Shown: positions 35,311 through 44,326 of the stretch, piece after piece
Layout of the letters: each line of letters begins with the position of its first letter
Position numbering within the stretch: the first letter of the stretch is position 1
Source: Bradyrhizobium cajani
GTDB taxonomy: Bacteria; Pseudomonadota; Alphaproteobacteria; Rhizobiales; Xanthobacteraceae
DNA length: 64,000 nt
NCBI RefSeq assembly: GCF_009759665.1
Contig: NZ_WQNE01000004.1
Coordinates: 62,001 to 126,000, forward strand
Reading direction: 5' to 3'
Program-made: the position numbers and the translations under genes
Notes under the pieces: model-generated
Told to the model about the DNA's origin: nothing
The model's input: only the letters and a program-made list of their open reading frames with translations
Databases searched by the model: none

Positions 35311-35802
35311 ATGCGTCTTCCCGACTCCGTCACGGGATCGTTTCTCGTCGCACTTGGCGCTGCGGCCGCCTATGGCGGCTGGATCTTGCCGCCGGTGCCG
35401 GGGCAGCCGGTCGGCCCCAACGTGTTTCCGCTCGTGATCGGCTGCGGCCTTGCATTGTGCGGGCTCGCGATCGTGTTCGGCATCGGCCATTCCTTCGAGG
35501 AGGAGGAAGAGCTCATCCCGTTCGAGGACGGCCAGGCAGCCAGCCCGCCGCCGCAGAGCAAGCTCTACGGCCTGCGCGCCTTGCTGCCGCCGGCGCTGCT
35601 GCTGTTCTACGTCCTCGCGGCGGATCGCCTCGGCTTCATCATCACCGCGGCGATCATGGTCTACGTCACCTCGACCGCGCTAGGCGCGAAGTGGAAGCTG
35701 GCGCTGCCGCTTGCGGCACTCTCGCCCTTCGCCATCCACCTCATCTTCGGCAAGCTGCTGCGCGTGCCGCTGCCTGTCGGCCTGTTGCCGACGCCCTGGT
35801 GA
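35311..35802 (+). CDS. tctB: Tripartite tricarboxylate transporter TctB-type small membrane subunit
   Basis: A 163-residue membrane protein with four predicted helices (SVTGSFLVALGAAAAYGGWI; FPLVIGCGLALCGLAIVFG; ALLPPALLLFYVLA; LALPLAALSPFAIHLIFG). It matches the TctB subunit of the tripartite tricarboxylate transporter in length and topology, including the PGQPVGPNVFPL loop after helix one. ATG 35311 follows the family C repeat by 16 bp. tctA starts 4 bp after its stop. Confidence 0.85.
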   Translation: MRLPDSVTGSFLVALGAAAAYGGWILPPVPGQPVGPNVFPLVIGCGLALCGLAIVFGIGHSFEEEEELIPFEDGQAASPPPQSKLYGLRALLPPALLLFYVLAADRLGFIITAAIMVYVTSTALGAKWKLALPLAALSPFAIHLIFGKLLRVPLPVGLLPTPW

Positions 35803-35806
35803 TCCC

Positions 35807-37318
35807 ATGCTGAAGACCCTGATCGATGCTTTCGCGCTGATCTCCACCTGGGAGGTCATCATCGCGATGTTCGCAGCCTCCGTGTACGGGCTCGTCATCG
35901 GCTCGCTGCCCGGCCTGTCGGCGACGATGGCCACCGCCCTGCTCGTTCCCGTCACCTTCTATCTTTCGCCGATCGCGGCGATCGCGACCATCGTCGCGGC
36001 CTCCTCGATGGCGATCTTCTCCGGCGACATTCCCGGCGCGTTGCTGCGCATTCCCGGCACGCCCGCATCCGCCGCCTATGCCGACGAGGCCTACGCCATG
36101 ACGCGCAAGGGCCAGGCCGAGCTCGCGCTCGGGGCCGGCGTCTGGTTCTCGGCGGTCGGCGGCATCGCCGGCGTGCTGTCGCTGATGATCCTGGCGCCGC
36201 CGCTCGCCGAGATCGCGCTGTCGTTCTCGACCTTCGAATATTTCTGGCTGGCGCTGCTCGGCCTGATGTGCGCCACTTTGGTGGCGCGCTCCTCGCCGGT
36301 GAAGGCGATCGCGGGCATGTTCATCGGCCTCCTGGTCTCCTGCGTCGGCATCGAGAATCCCGGCGGCATCCCGCGCTTCACCTTCGGCATCACCGACCTG
36401 TTCGGCGGCATCGAGCCGATCCCGGCGCTGGTCGGCGTGTTCGCGGTGGCGCAGGTGATGCGCGCGATGCTGACGCCCGAGCCGCCGCCGCTGCCGCGGC
36501 GCAAGTTCGGAAGCATCATGGCGGGCCAGTGGAAGCTGACGAAGCTGTATCACTGGCAGATGACGCGCGGGAACATCGTCGGCATCATCATCGGCGTGCT
36601 GCCCGGCGCCGGCGCCGACATGGCGGCGTGGGTCTCCTACGCGATGTCGAAACGCTTCTCCAAGGAACCCGAAAAGTTCGGCACCGGCCATGTCGAGGGC
36701 CTGGTGGAGGCCGGCGCCAGCAACAATGCCAGCATCGCCTCGGGCTGGGTGCCCTCGCTGCTGTTCGGCATTCCCGGCGACACCATCGCCGCGATCGCGA
36801 TCGGCGTGCTCTACATGAAGGGCCTCAACCCGGGTCCGACGCTGTTCACCGAGAAGGCGTCGAGCATGTACGCGATCTACCTGATGTTCATCATCGCGAA
36901 CATCCTGATGATCCCGCTCGGGATCGCCATGATCCGCGTCGCCGCCTACATCCTGCTGGCGCCGCGCTCCACCGTGATGCCGATCATCATGCTGTGCTGC
37001 GCGGTCGGCTCGTTCGCGATCGGCAACAACATGTTCGGCGTCGTCACCGTCGCAGCCTTCGGCGTGATCGGCTACGTCATGGAGGCGAACGGCTACCCCG
37101 TGGCCGCGATGGTGCTCGGCATCGTCATGGGCACCATGGTCGAGCAGGCCTTCGTCACCTCGCTGATCAAATCGGACGGCAGTGTCCTGCCGTTCTTCGA
37201 GCGCCCGGTCGCCGCCATCCTCGCCGCCATGGCGATCGGCGCGCTGCTCTGGCCAGTGATGGTGTGGATCTGGCGGAAAGTGAAACCGGTACAGACGGCG
37301 GCGGCAACATCCCGGTGA
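35807..37318 (+). CDS. tctA: Tripartite tricarboxylate transporter TctA large permease
   Basis: A 503-residue integral membrane permease with about 11-12 helices. TctA signatures are present: SLPGLSATMATALLVPVTF, GDIPGALLRIPGTPAS, GVLPGAGADMAAWVSYA (including the conserved GAG) and VEAGASNNASIASGWVPSL. It carries the transport step for the carboxylate delivered by TctC, driven by ion gradient. Start ATG 35807 lies 4 bp after tctB. Downstream, meaB begins 51 bp after its stop, so co-transcription with the mutase chaperone is likely. Confidence 0.93.
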   Translation: MLKTLIDAFALISTWEVIIAMFAASVYGLVIGSLPGLSATMATALLVPVTFYLSPIAAIATIVAASSMAIFSGDIPGALLRIPGTPASAAYADEAYAMTRKGQAELALGAGVWFSAVGGIAGVLSLMILAPPLAEIALSFSTFEYFWLALLGLMCATLVARSSPVKAIAGMFIGLLVSCVGIENPGGIPRFTFGITDLFGGIEPIPALVGVFAVAQVMRAMLTPEPPPLPRRKFGSIMAGQWKLTKLYHWQMTRGNIVGIIIGVLPGAGADMAAWVSYAMSKRFSKEPEKFGTGHVEGLVEAGASNNASIASGWVPSLLFGIPGDTIAAIAIGVLYMKGLNPGPTLFTEKASSMYAIYLMFIIANILMIPLGIAMIRVAAYILLAPRSTVMPIIMLCCAVGSFAIGNNMFGVVTVAAFGVIGYVMEANGYPVAAMVLGIVMGTMVEQAFVTSLIKSDGSVLPFFERPVAAILAAMAIGALLWPVMVWIWRKVKPVQTAAATSR

Positions 37319-37369
37319 TATCGAGCGAGCGGCCCTCGCCTGCCCTGCCGGGGCGTTGTAAAGCAGGGC

Positions 37370-38359
37370 ATGATTGAGAAGAAGGCCTCGCTGGACATCA
37401 AATCCCTCGCCCGCGACCTCCGTTCCGGCAGCCGCGCGGCGCTGGCGCGGGCCATCACGCTGGTGGAAAGCCGGCGCGGCGACCACCAGGCGCTGGCGCG
37501 CGAGCTGGTGCAGGTGCTGCTGCCCGACACCGGCAAGGCGTTTCGCGTCGGCATCACCGGCTCGCCCGGCGTCGGCAAGTCCACCACCATCGACGCGCTG
37601 GGCACCTATCTGATCGAACAGGGCCACAAGGTCGCGGTGCTCGCGGTCGATCCATCCTCGGCGCGCAGCGGCGGCTCGATCCTCGGCGACAAGACGCGGA
37701 TGGCGCGGCTGTCAGCCTCCGACCGCGCGTTCATCCGCCCCTCGCCGTCCTCGGGCACGCTCGGCGGCGTCGCCGCAAAAACGCGCGAGGCGATGCTGCT
37801 GTGCGAGGCGGCCGGCTTCGGTGTCGTGCTGGTCGAGACCGTCGGCATCGGCCAGTCCGAGACGGCGGTCTGCGACATGACCGACTTCTTCCTCGCCCTG
37901 ATGCTGCCGGGCGGCGGCGACGAATTGCAGGGCATCAAGAAGGGCCTGGTCGAGCTCGCCGACATGATCGCGATCAACAAGGCCGATGGCGACAATCTCA
38001 AGCGCGCCAACATCACCGCCGCCGACTATCGCAGCGCGCTGCATATTCTCAGCCCCCGGTCCGAACACTGGCACCCGCCGGTCGTCACCTATTCGGCACT
38101 GGCCGGCACCGGCATCGCCGAGCTCTGGCAGAAAGTCTTGGATCACCGCAAGGCGATGAACGCGTCCGGCGAATTCGCCACGCGGCGACGCGAGCAGCAG
38201 GTGAAATGGATGTGGTCGATGCTGGAGCAGCGCATGCTGGCGCGATTGCGGAGCGAGGCGTCGGTGCGGACCAAGGTCCGGAAGATCGAGGCCGAAGTCG
38301 CCGACGGCCATCTCACGCCGGCGCTCGCCGCCGAGCAGATCCTGGAGTTGCTGCAATGA
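37370..38359 (+). CDS. meaB: Methylmalonyl-CoA mutase-associated GTPase MeaB
   Basis: A 329-residue G3E-type P-loop GTPase that protects and gates cofactor loading of methylmalonyl-CoA mutase. The P-loop is GITGSPGVGKSTTID (about residue 62), Walker B/switch is LVETVGIGQSE (about 160) and the guanine motif is INKADGDN (about 205). The C-terminal helices contain RLRSEASVRTKV. It overlaps the pyroglutamyl peptidase start by 4 bp (ATGA). It is separated from mutB by six genes including tctCBA, so the whole set looks like one metabolic block. Confidence 0.93.
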   Translation: MIEKKASLDIKSLARDLRSGSRAALARAITLVESRRGDHQALARELVQVLLPDTGKAFRVGITGSPGVGKSTTIDALGTYLIEQGHKVAVLAVDPSSARSGGSILGDKTRMARLSASDRAFIRPSPSSGTLGGVAAKTREAMLLCEAAGFGVVLVETVGIGQSETAVCDMTDFFLALMLPGGGDELQGIKKGLVELADMIAINKADGDNLKRANITAADYRSALHILSPRSEHWHPPVVTYSALAGTGIAELWQKVLDHRKAMNASGEFATRRREQQVKWMWSMLEQRMLARLRSEASVRTKVRKIEAEVADGHLTPALAAEQILELLQ

Positions 38360-39012
38360 GCGACAAGCTCCGCATTCTCCTCACCGGCTTCGGGCCGTTT
38401 CCCGGCGCGCCGCATAATCCGACGCAGCCGCTGGTCGCGCGGCTGGCGCAGCTGCGCCGGCCGGCACTCGACGGTGTCGCGATATCGAGCCACATCTTCC
38501 CGGTGACTTACGCGGCGGTCGACCGGCAGTTGCCGGAGGTGCTCGCGGCGCAAAAGCCCGACGCGCTGCTGATGTTCGGTCTTGCCGCGCGCACGCCCTA
38601 TCTGCGCATCGAGACCCGCGCGCGCAATGCCGTCACCATGCTCTGGCCCGATGCCGCCAACACCCGCTCGAGCAAGCGCGGTATCGCCGGCCATGCGGAC
38701 GCGATGATGTTCGGTCCGCACACGGCGAGGCTGTTGCGCGCCGCGCGCCTCACCGGCATCGACGCCCGCGCTTCGCGCGATGCCGGTGCCTATCTCTGCA
38801 ATTACCTAAGCTGGCGCGCGATCGAGAACGTGAAGGCCGGCAGGCCGCCGCTTGCGGCGTTCATCCACATCCCCCTGCTCGCGCGTAGCGGTGCCGTGCG
38901 CCGCAAGGGCGCGCCGCGGATCACGCTGGAGGAACTGGTGGATGCGGGGGAAGCGATGCTGATGGAGATGGTGCAGCTGGCGCGGAAGGCGCGGAACACG
39001 CCGGCTTCGTAG
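38356..39012 (+). CDS. pcp: Pyroglutamyl-peptidase I-like cysteine peptidase
   Basis: A 218-residue peptidase of family C15. The N-terminus ILLTGFGPFPGAPHNPT is the substrate-binding loop. The catalytic triad appears as Glu in LRIETRARNAV (about residue 83), Cys in RDAGAYLCNYLSW (about 146) and His in AAFIHIPLL (about 172). It would remove N-terminal pyroglutamate from peptides. The gene start overlaps meaB, although no metabolic link to the mutase is evident. The Glu neighbourhood differs slightly from the usual GRxxxxxER pattern. Confidence 0.85.
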   Translation: MSDKLRILLTGFGPFPGAPHNPTQPLVARLAQLRRPALDGVAISSHIFPVTYAAVDRQLPEVLAAQKPDALLMFGLAARTPYLRIETRARNAVTMLWPDAANTRSSKRGIAGHADAMMFGPHTARLLRAARLTGIDARASRDAGAYLCNYLSWRAIENVKAGRPPLAAFIHIPLLARSGAVRRKGAPRITLEELVDAGEAMLMEMVQLARKARNTPAS

Positions 39013-39135
39013 GGTGGGCAAAGGCGCGCTTGCGCCGTGCCCACCATGCATCTGCATTGGTAGCGACGATGGTGGGCACGCTTCCGCCTTCGCTCTGCGA
39101 GCTACGGCGGACGAGTCGCTTTGCCCACCCTGCGG
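39009..39135. repeat. Family D composite inverted repeat
   Basis: An element beginning GTAGGGTGGGCAAAGGCGCG and ending GCTTTGCCCACCCT, with internal arms GCCGTGCCCACCAT and ATGGTGGGCACGCTTCCGCC. A short related fragment (GGTGGGCACGGCGC) occurs near 15703. It lies between pcp and the TIGR03808-like gene and can fold into a large cruciform. Confidence 0.75.
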
Positions 39136-39245
39136 CACCTCCCCTTGCATAAACATTTAACCCTACCGCGAACAATCCCAACGATCCCCATCGCCCTGCG
39201 CTACCTAGTCGGTCGCGGACCCCCGCGTCCGCCGGAGGACGCGTC

Positions 39246-40616
39246 ATGGACCTCAATCGCCGTCACCTCATTGGAGCTACCACCGCAGGCATCGCGGGCG
39301 CGCTTGCCATGCCGGCCGACGCTGCGCGCGCGGCGCCGCTGACGTCGCTGCTCGGACGCGACGCAACCCAATACGGCGTGCGACCCGGCAGCAGCGAGGA
39401 TCAGACGCGAGCGCTCCAGCGCGCGATCGACGAGGCCGCGCGGGTGCAGGCGCCGCTGGCACTACCACCCGGGATCTACCGCAGCGGGTTGCTGCGGCTT
39501 CCGAACGGCGCACAACTGGTCGGCGTGCGCGGCGCGACAAAACTCGTTCTCACCGGCGGAGCCTCGGCGGTTCAGAGCGACGGCTCGGATGCGATCGGCC
39601 TCACCGGCATCACCTTCGACGGCGGAAACATTGCGCTGCCGACGCGACGCGGATTGATCCATGTCCTCGGCGGGCGCGACGTCCGTATCACCGATTGCGA
39701 GGTCACCGGCTCGGGCGGCAGCGGCATCTGGCTCGAGCAGGTGTCCGGCGACATCTCCGGCAACATCTTCAACAACATCGCGGTGACGGCGGTGGTCTCG
39801 TTCGACGCCAGGGGACTCAGCGTCTGCCGCAACACCATCATCGGCACCAATGACAACGGCATCGAGATCCTGCGCACCGCGATCGGCGACGACGGCACGC
39901 TGGTCGCCGATAACCGCATCGAGGACATCAAGGCCGGCCCCGGCGGCTCCGGCCAGTATGGCAACGCCATCAACGCCTTCCGCGCCGGCAATGTGATCGT
40001 GCGCGGCAACCGCATCAAGAACTGCGACTATTCGGCGGTGCGCGGCAATTCGGCCTCGAACATCCACATCACCGGCAACAGCGTCAGCGACGTGCGCGAG
40101 GTCGCGCTCTATTCAGAGTTTGCGTTCGAGGCCGCGGTGATCGCCAACAACACGGTGGACGGCGCCGCCGTCGGCGTCTCCGTCTGCAATTTCAACGAGG
40201 GCGGCCGCATCGCGGTGGTCCAGGGCAACATCATCCGCAATCTGATCCCGAAGCGCCCCATAGGCACCGCGCCGGATGACGATGCCGGCGTCGGCATCTA
40301 CATCGAGGCGGACACCTCGGTGACCGGCAATGTGATCGAGAACGCGCCGTCCTACGGCATCGTCGCCGGCTGGGGCAAATATCTGCGCGACGTCGCGATC
40401 ACGGGCAACGTGATCCGCAAGGCGCTGGCCGGTGTCGGCGTCTCCGTGGTGCCGGGCGCCGGCACCGCGCTGGTCAACAACAACATGATCTCCGAGACCC
40501 CGCGCGGCGCCGTGGTCGGGCTCGATCACGCGCGGGCCGTGACGTCGGACCTCTCGGCCGACGGCGCGCAACGCTTTGCGCAGGTGGTGGTCGGCGGGAA
40601 CGCGGTGCGGCGGTAG
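39246..40616 (+). CDS. TIGR03808-type Tat-exported parallel beta-helix protein
   Basis: A 456-residue protein with a twin-arginine signal (MDLNRRHLIGATTAGIAGAL, cleaving near ARAAP) and a right-handed parallel beta-helix. The repeats are full of N-x-I/G-N-x-I rungs such as NIFNNIAVTAVVS, NTIIGTNDNGIEIL, NRIKNCDYSAVRGN, NTVDGAAVGVSV and NVIRKALAGVGVSV. It matches what I recall as the TIGR03808 family (Tat-translocated repetitive protein), found in Bradyrhizobiaceae beside TIGR03809. The fold is shared with pectate-lyase-like enzymes, but no catalytic residues are clear. The convergent gene at 40738 looks like the partner. Confidence 0.85.
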   Translation: MDLNRRHLIGATTAGIAGALAMPADAARAAPLTSLLGRDATQYGVRPGSSEDQTRALQRAIDEAARVQAPLALPPGIYRSGLLRLPNGAQLVGVRGATKLVLTGGASAVQSDGSDAIGLTGITFDGGNIALPTRRGLIHVLGGRDVRITDCEVTGSGGSGIWLEQVSGDISGNIFNNIAVTAVVSFDARGLSVCRNTIIGTNDNGIEILRTAIGDDGTLVADNRIEDIKAGPGGSGQYGNAINAFRAGNVIVRGNRIKNCDYSAVRGNSASNIHITGNSVSDVREVALYSEFAFEAAVIANNTVDGAAVGVSVCNFNEGGRIAVVQGNIIRNLIPKRPIGTAPDDDAGVGIYIEADTSVTGNVIENAPSYGIVAGWGKYLRDVAITGNVIRKALAGVGVSVVPGAGTALVNNNMISETPRGAVVGLDHARAVTSDLSADGAQRFAQVVVGGNAVRR

Positions 40617-40641
40617 CTGCGGGGCTGGCAGCCGGGCCGTG

Positions 40642-40700
40642 CATCCTTCGAGGCTCCCCACGTGGCGCGTTGCGCCACGTGTCTCGCGCCTCGGGATGAC
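40642..40700. repeat. Family E short inverted repeat (copy 2)
   Basis: An element with ends CATCCTTCGAGGC and CTCGGGATGAC and a perfect inner hairpin ACGTGGCGC-GTT-GCGCCACGT. It lies between the convergent TIGR03808-like and TIGR03809-like genes and is long enough to terminate both. Confidence 0.6.
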
Positions 40701-40737
40701 GGAGCGAGAGAGTGTGCCGGGTCTCCCCCCTTGGAGA

Positions 40738-41451
40738 TTAGAACGCGTTCCTCAGCAGGGGGTACTTCGCTTCCAGGCCGTCGAGGCTGAGGGTGAATTC
40801 GACGACGCGCTCGGGGGCTGCGACGATTTCGGCGGCGGGCGGAGCAAACTGCGGCAGGAGCGCTGCCATGGCAGCGGGCGTGGCGACCGGCGGCCTCACG
40901 GCAGGCGCGGTGAGCGGCGCCCTCGCAGCGGGAGCCTTGAGCGGTGGCATCTCGGCAGGCGCGGCGAACGACGCCATTGCAGCAGGCGCCGTGGGCGGCG
41001 CCACCGCAGCGGACGGCAAGAGCGGCGCGATCGGGGCTTCGGTGATCTCGGCGAGAACGTCCGGCTTGGGATCGAGCCTGACCGGCACGGCGGTCTCGGC
41101 CGCGATGTGGACGGCCTTCGGCTGCACGGTCTGCGCCTGTTGCTCGCGCGGAAGCACGCGGGGCATGGTCGCAGGCGACCAGCCGAATGCAGGTGTCACG
41201 CTCGCGGCCGCCGCAGCGACATCCGCACCGGTTGCGAGCGCGCGCCAGGTCTGGACGGCGCGCTTGGCTTCCTGGATGTTTTCGAGGAATGCGATCTCGG
41301 AGTGATAGCGGCGCCAGCGCCCGGTTTCGAACATTTCGGAGAGATGTTCCAGCCGCTGCTCGGCGAGAGCGCACCAGCGCGCCGCGATGTCGCGGCTGAC
41401 AGCCACGTCGCGGACGATCCCTTGGCGATGAGTCATGAACCAGCCCGTCAT
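40738..41451 (-). CDS. TIGR03809-type hypothetical protein
   Basis: A protein of about 237 residues. The conserved N-terminal domain (DIAARWCALAEQRLEHLSEM, then YHSEIAFLENIQEAKRAVQTW) matches what I recall of the TIGR03809 family, found beside TIGR03808 genes. The middle is low-complexity Ala/Pro (APAARAPLTAPAVRPPV) and the C-terminus is conserved (EFTLSLDGLEAKYPLLRNAF). It has no signal peptide or membrane helix. ATG 41451 or 41436 could start it; neither has a strong ribosome site. The role is unknown. Confidence 0.7.
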   Translation of the reverse strand: MTGWFMTHRQGIVRDVAVSRDIAARWCALAEQRLEHLSEMFETGRWRRYHSEIAFLENIQEAKRAVQTWRALATGADVAAAAASVTPAFGWSPATMPRVLPREQQAQTVQPKAVHIAAETAVPVRLDPKPDVLAEITEAPIAPLLPSAAVAPPTAPAAMASFAAPAEMPPLKAPAARAPLTAPAVRPPVATPAAMAALLPQFAPPAAEIVAAPERVVEFTLSLDGLEAKYPLLRNAF

Positions 41452-41917
41452 GAGAAAAATACGGACGCGACGCAACGCACACGAATCAATTTAGACGCGA
41501 CGTGAATATTTTGTGGAAAAGTTTTGACTTGTCCAGCAACGACACGGCGTTCGTCACGAAAGACCGTAGTCGTGCGGAGATTTGCTGTGTTTTCGAGTCA
41601 AGCTTCGCGCAAGCATGACCGGCTTGCGGTGCGCCGCCCGGGCGTTTCGCCGTAAGCGCACACGTCATCGCTCAACCGGAAGCTGATCTGGCGCACTGGT
41701 TCAGGAAATCAGACCCCGAAAAGAAAAGACCCGTCCGGGGGGACAACCGGACGGGTCGAGCCATATGGGCGCTTGGGGTGGATGGGCGCTCGCGCCTGAT
41801 ATGACCGATGGGGAGGGATGACCGCTCCCACATATTTTGGTCGTGGCAGCAGGCTGAACGTTCAATGCGGCGTTCGATTTTTTGACCTTCGCGACACGCG
41901 CAAAGTTGTCGCAGCCG
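41452..41917. other. Intergenic region, with terminator at its right side
   Basis: This 466-bp gap between the TIGR03809-like gene and the subtilase gene contains the subtilase terminator at 41715-41757. The left part is A+T-richer around 41500-41530 and probably holds the promoter for the TIGR03809-like gene. A short open frame inside it has no family resemblance. Confidence 0.4.
41715..41757 (-). terminator. Rho-independent terminator for the subtilase operon
   Basis: On the minus strand GACCCGTCCGG and CCGGACGGGTC form an 11-bp perfect stem (41757-41747 and 41738-41728) around an 8-nt loop, followed by the U-rich tract TTTTCTTTTC. It sits about 160 bp after the subtilase stop and should end the sigma/anti-sigma/subtilase transcript. 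Confidence 0.9.
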
Positions 41918-43615
41918 CTATCGCGTCGCCGGCCTATCCACCTGAGAAATCGTGCCTTTATCGTCCGTGCTCGACAGCGAGGGTTGCTCGATGGCGCGGA
42001 TGCCGGGCTCTTCGCGACGCCTCTCGGCATCTTCACGTTTTGTTGTACCGGGCGCAGCCGCAACCGGCGTCGCGCCGTCGGCGGGAACGGCCATGACAGC
42101 GGCGAAAGCATCGGCCTCGCCGTCACCGAAGAGATCATCCCGCCCGGGTGAACCGAGGTCGCGCGCGGTCTTCGCCAGCGTCATCCGCAGCGCTTCCGGC
42201 TTCAAGGCGGAATTGCGCTCGAGCAGCAGCGCGGCGACGCCCGAGACATAGGCGGCCGAGAACGAGGTGCCCGACGTCATCTGGTATTTGCCGTCAGGCG
42301 CCGGCAGGAAGATGTCGACCCCGGGCGCGGCAAGCGCGATGTAATTGCCCCGGTTGGAGGCGGAGAACAGCTTGTCCTGCTGATCGGTCGCGCTGACCGC
42401 GATCACGTTGGGATTGGCGGCCGGGTAAAGCGGCGGCGATTTGGCGCCCGCGTTGCCGGCGGCGGCGATCAGCACCAATCCGCGCGCGGCGGTTGCCGCG
42501 ATGGCACGCTCGATCACGGCGTCCTTCGGGCCGGCAAAGCTCATATTGACGATCTGCGCGCCGTGCTCGGCGGCGTAGTTCAGCGAGCGCAGGATGATGT
42601 AGGACGAGCTCTCGGCAGCGCCCGCGCTGCCGCCGAAAGCGCGGATGGCGATGATGCGGGCTTCGGGCGCGCTGCCCATCAGCCGCGCATGCGCCACGAT
42701 CACACCGGCGATGCCGGTGCCATGGACGTGCGGCCCCTCGGCGCTGCCGAGCGCATCGAAATTGTCGGCGACGGAATGGGCGAGCTCGGGATGCCTGGCG
42801 TCGATGCCGGAATCGATCACCGCGACCGTGACATTGGCGCCATGCGCCAGCGTGTGCGCCTGCGGCAGGCGAAGCTTGGCCAGTGCGTATTGGGCGGGAT
42901 CGCCCTCCGCCGGCACGGACGCTTTCTGGTCCTGGAGCACGTAGCGGAAGTTCGGCTGCACCGAGCGCACGCTGCCGTCGGCGGCGAACTCGCGCCGTAC
43001 CGTTTCGGACGGGCGGCCATCGGTGATGCGGAACAGGCCGAACGTGGCCCCGATCAGCGGGAAATTCTCGGATGCGACGCGCGTGAGGCCGTGGCGGCGG
43101 GCGAGCTCGTCGGCCTCGGTCGGCGAGAGCGCGCCGTCGATCTCCGCCACGAATTCGTTGGCGAAGGCGCGCACATTGGCGGCGACAGGCGTGGCGTTGC
43201 CGCGGCCCTTGCCGACGCTCTTCTTGGCCACCTTGCCGGAACCGCCGCCGCCTGCGTTCGGCCGCGCCAGGCATTCGCCGTCGGCGTCGCGATTGCAGGC
43301 CGGATAGAGGTTCGGCGAATAGCGTGCATAGGGCAGCACCGGCGTCGGCCCCAGCCGTGCGGAGATCCTGGGAATGGTTGTGATGGGCCCCGGACCGCGG
43401 GCAACACCCACCGCCCTCGCCGCCACGCCGGGGCTGACGCGCGCGGCGACGCTCGGATTGATGGTCGGCGTGCGCGAGGGAACGCTGATCGTGGGCGTCC
43501 GCATGATCGCCTGGGCCTGGGCAGCCTCGACGCCGAGGCAGGCCGCCAGCAGCAGCGCGGCTCCCACCGAAGCATAGGCCCCGGCCCGCACCCTGCTCTC
43601 GGATTTGCGCGTCAT
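41918..43615 (-). CDS. Secreted S8 family serine protease (subtilase)
   Basis: A 565-residue exported subtilisin-like protease. The signal sequence (to about AQAQA, residue 36) contains LLLAAC, which could also be a lipobox. Low-complexity and Gly-rich segments follow, then a propeptide-like region (ANEFVAEIDGALSPTEAD; FPLIGATFGLFRIT). The catalytic domain has Asp in VAVIDSGIDARHPEL, His in PHVHGTGIAGVI, oxyanion Asn in IAAAGNAGAKSP and Ser in TSGTSFSAAYVSG. A Pro/Glu-rich C-terminal tail follows. It is the third gene of an ECF sigma/anti-sigma/protease operon, 15 bp after the anti-sigma gene. Confidence 0.93.
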   Translation of the reverse strand: MTRKSESRVRAGAYASVGAALLLAACLGVEAAQAQAIMRTPTISVPSRTPTINPSVAARVSPGVAARAVGVARGPGPITTIPRISARLGPTPVLPYARYSPNLYPACNRDADGECLARPNAGGGGSGKVAKKSVGKGRGNATPVAANVRAFANEFVAEIDGALSPTEADELARRHGLTRVASENFPLIGATFGLFRITDGRPSETVRREFAADGSVRSVQPNFRYVLQDQKASVPAEGDPAQYALAKLRLPQAHTLAHGANVTVAVIDSGIDARHPELAHSVADNFDALGSAEGPHVHGTGIAGVIVAHARLMGSAPEARIIAIRAFGGSAGAAESSSYIILRSLNYAAEHGAQIVNMSFAGPKDAVIERAIAATAARGLVLIAAAGNAGAKSPPLYPAANPNVIAVSATDQQDKLFSASNRGNYIALAAPGVDIFLPAPDGKYQMTSGTSFSAAYVSGVAALLLERNSALKPEALRMTLAKTARDLGSPGRDDLFGDGEADAFAAVMAVPADGATPVAAAPGTTKREDAERRREEPGIRAIEQPSLSSTDDKGTISQVDRPATR

Positions 43616-43630
43616 CGGTTCAGAGACGCC

Positions 43631-44326
43631 TTACGGCGTCGCCACGGCGAGGTTGACGAACTTCTCGCGCTGCATCTTGCCGAGCAGCGAGGCAAGCTCG
43701 TCCTGGCTCATCGCCTTGTCGAACTGGAGGCGGAACATGCCGCCCCTGGCGCCGTCGATGATCGAAGCGTGGTAGCTGTCGAGCAGCGCGGTGATGTCGG
43801 CGATGCGCGCCTCGGGCGTGAAGCGCACCAGCGCGCGTGCCGGCGTAGCGGAGGTACCGAGTTCGCGCGTGATCGGAGCGCTGGTCGAGAGCGATGCGGT
43901 CTGGAAGGTCGCGGTCTGGTTCTTCATCAGCACGGCGCCGATGATGCCGGCCTGAAGCAGCAGAGCGATCGCGCCGAGGCTCGCCGACCAGGCCAGCGTG
44001 CGTGGCGACAGGCTCGCAAAGAAGGTCGAGATGCGCGCCGACAGCGGCAACGAAGCGGTCGCCTGCGCAGGCTCGGCGTCGATCGCGGCGAACAGCTTCT
44101 GCATCGCGCGCCCTGACGGCGCACCCAGGCTCTCGTTCAGATGGATGGTCTCTTCGTACTCGCCGCGGATCGCGGCATATTGCCTGGCCAGCTCCGGATC
44201 GCGCAGCAGCGCTTCCTCGACGCGGCGTGCATCGCGCGCGTTCAGCGTGCCGGCGGCGTGCCACGGCAGCAGCATCTCGATTTCACTGGGCTCTTGCTCC
44301 AGCATCTTCTTGCTCAAAGCCATCAT
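43631..44326 (-). CDS. Transmembrane anti-sigma factor
   Basis: A 231-residue protein with a cytoplasmic N-terminal anti-sigma-like domain (IEMLLPWHAAGTLNARDARR, VEEALLRDPELARQYAAIR), one transmembrane helix (about 110-133; SASLGAIALLLQAGIIGAVLM) and a periplasmic domain (LVRFTPEARIADITALLDSY; FRLQFDKAMSQDELASLLGK). It should hold the ECF sigma factor encoded directly upstream. Its start overlaps the sigma stop (ATGA at 44323-44326), so the two are produced in fixed ratio. The adjacent protease could be the partner that acts in the envelope, which is inference. Confidence 0.85.
   Translation of the reverse strand: MMALSKKMLEQEPSEIEMLLPWHAAGTLNARDARRVEEALLRDPELARQYAAIRGEYEETIHLNESLGAPSGRAMQKLFAAIDAEPAQATASLPLSARISTFFASLSPRTLAWSASLGAIALLLQAGIIGAVLMKNQTATFQTASLSTSAPITRELGTSATPARALVRFTPEARIADITALLDSYHASIIDGARGGMFRLQFDKAMSQDELASLLGKMQREKFVNLAVATP

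Noticed and set aside
41486..41668. 60-codon minus-strand frame upstream of the TIGR03809-like gene
   Set aside because: No supporting motif or ribosome site; most likely non-coding.
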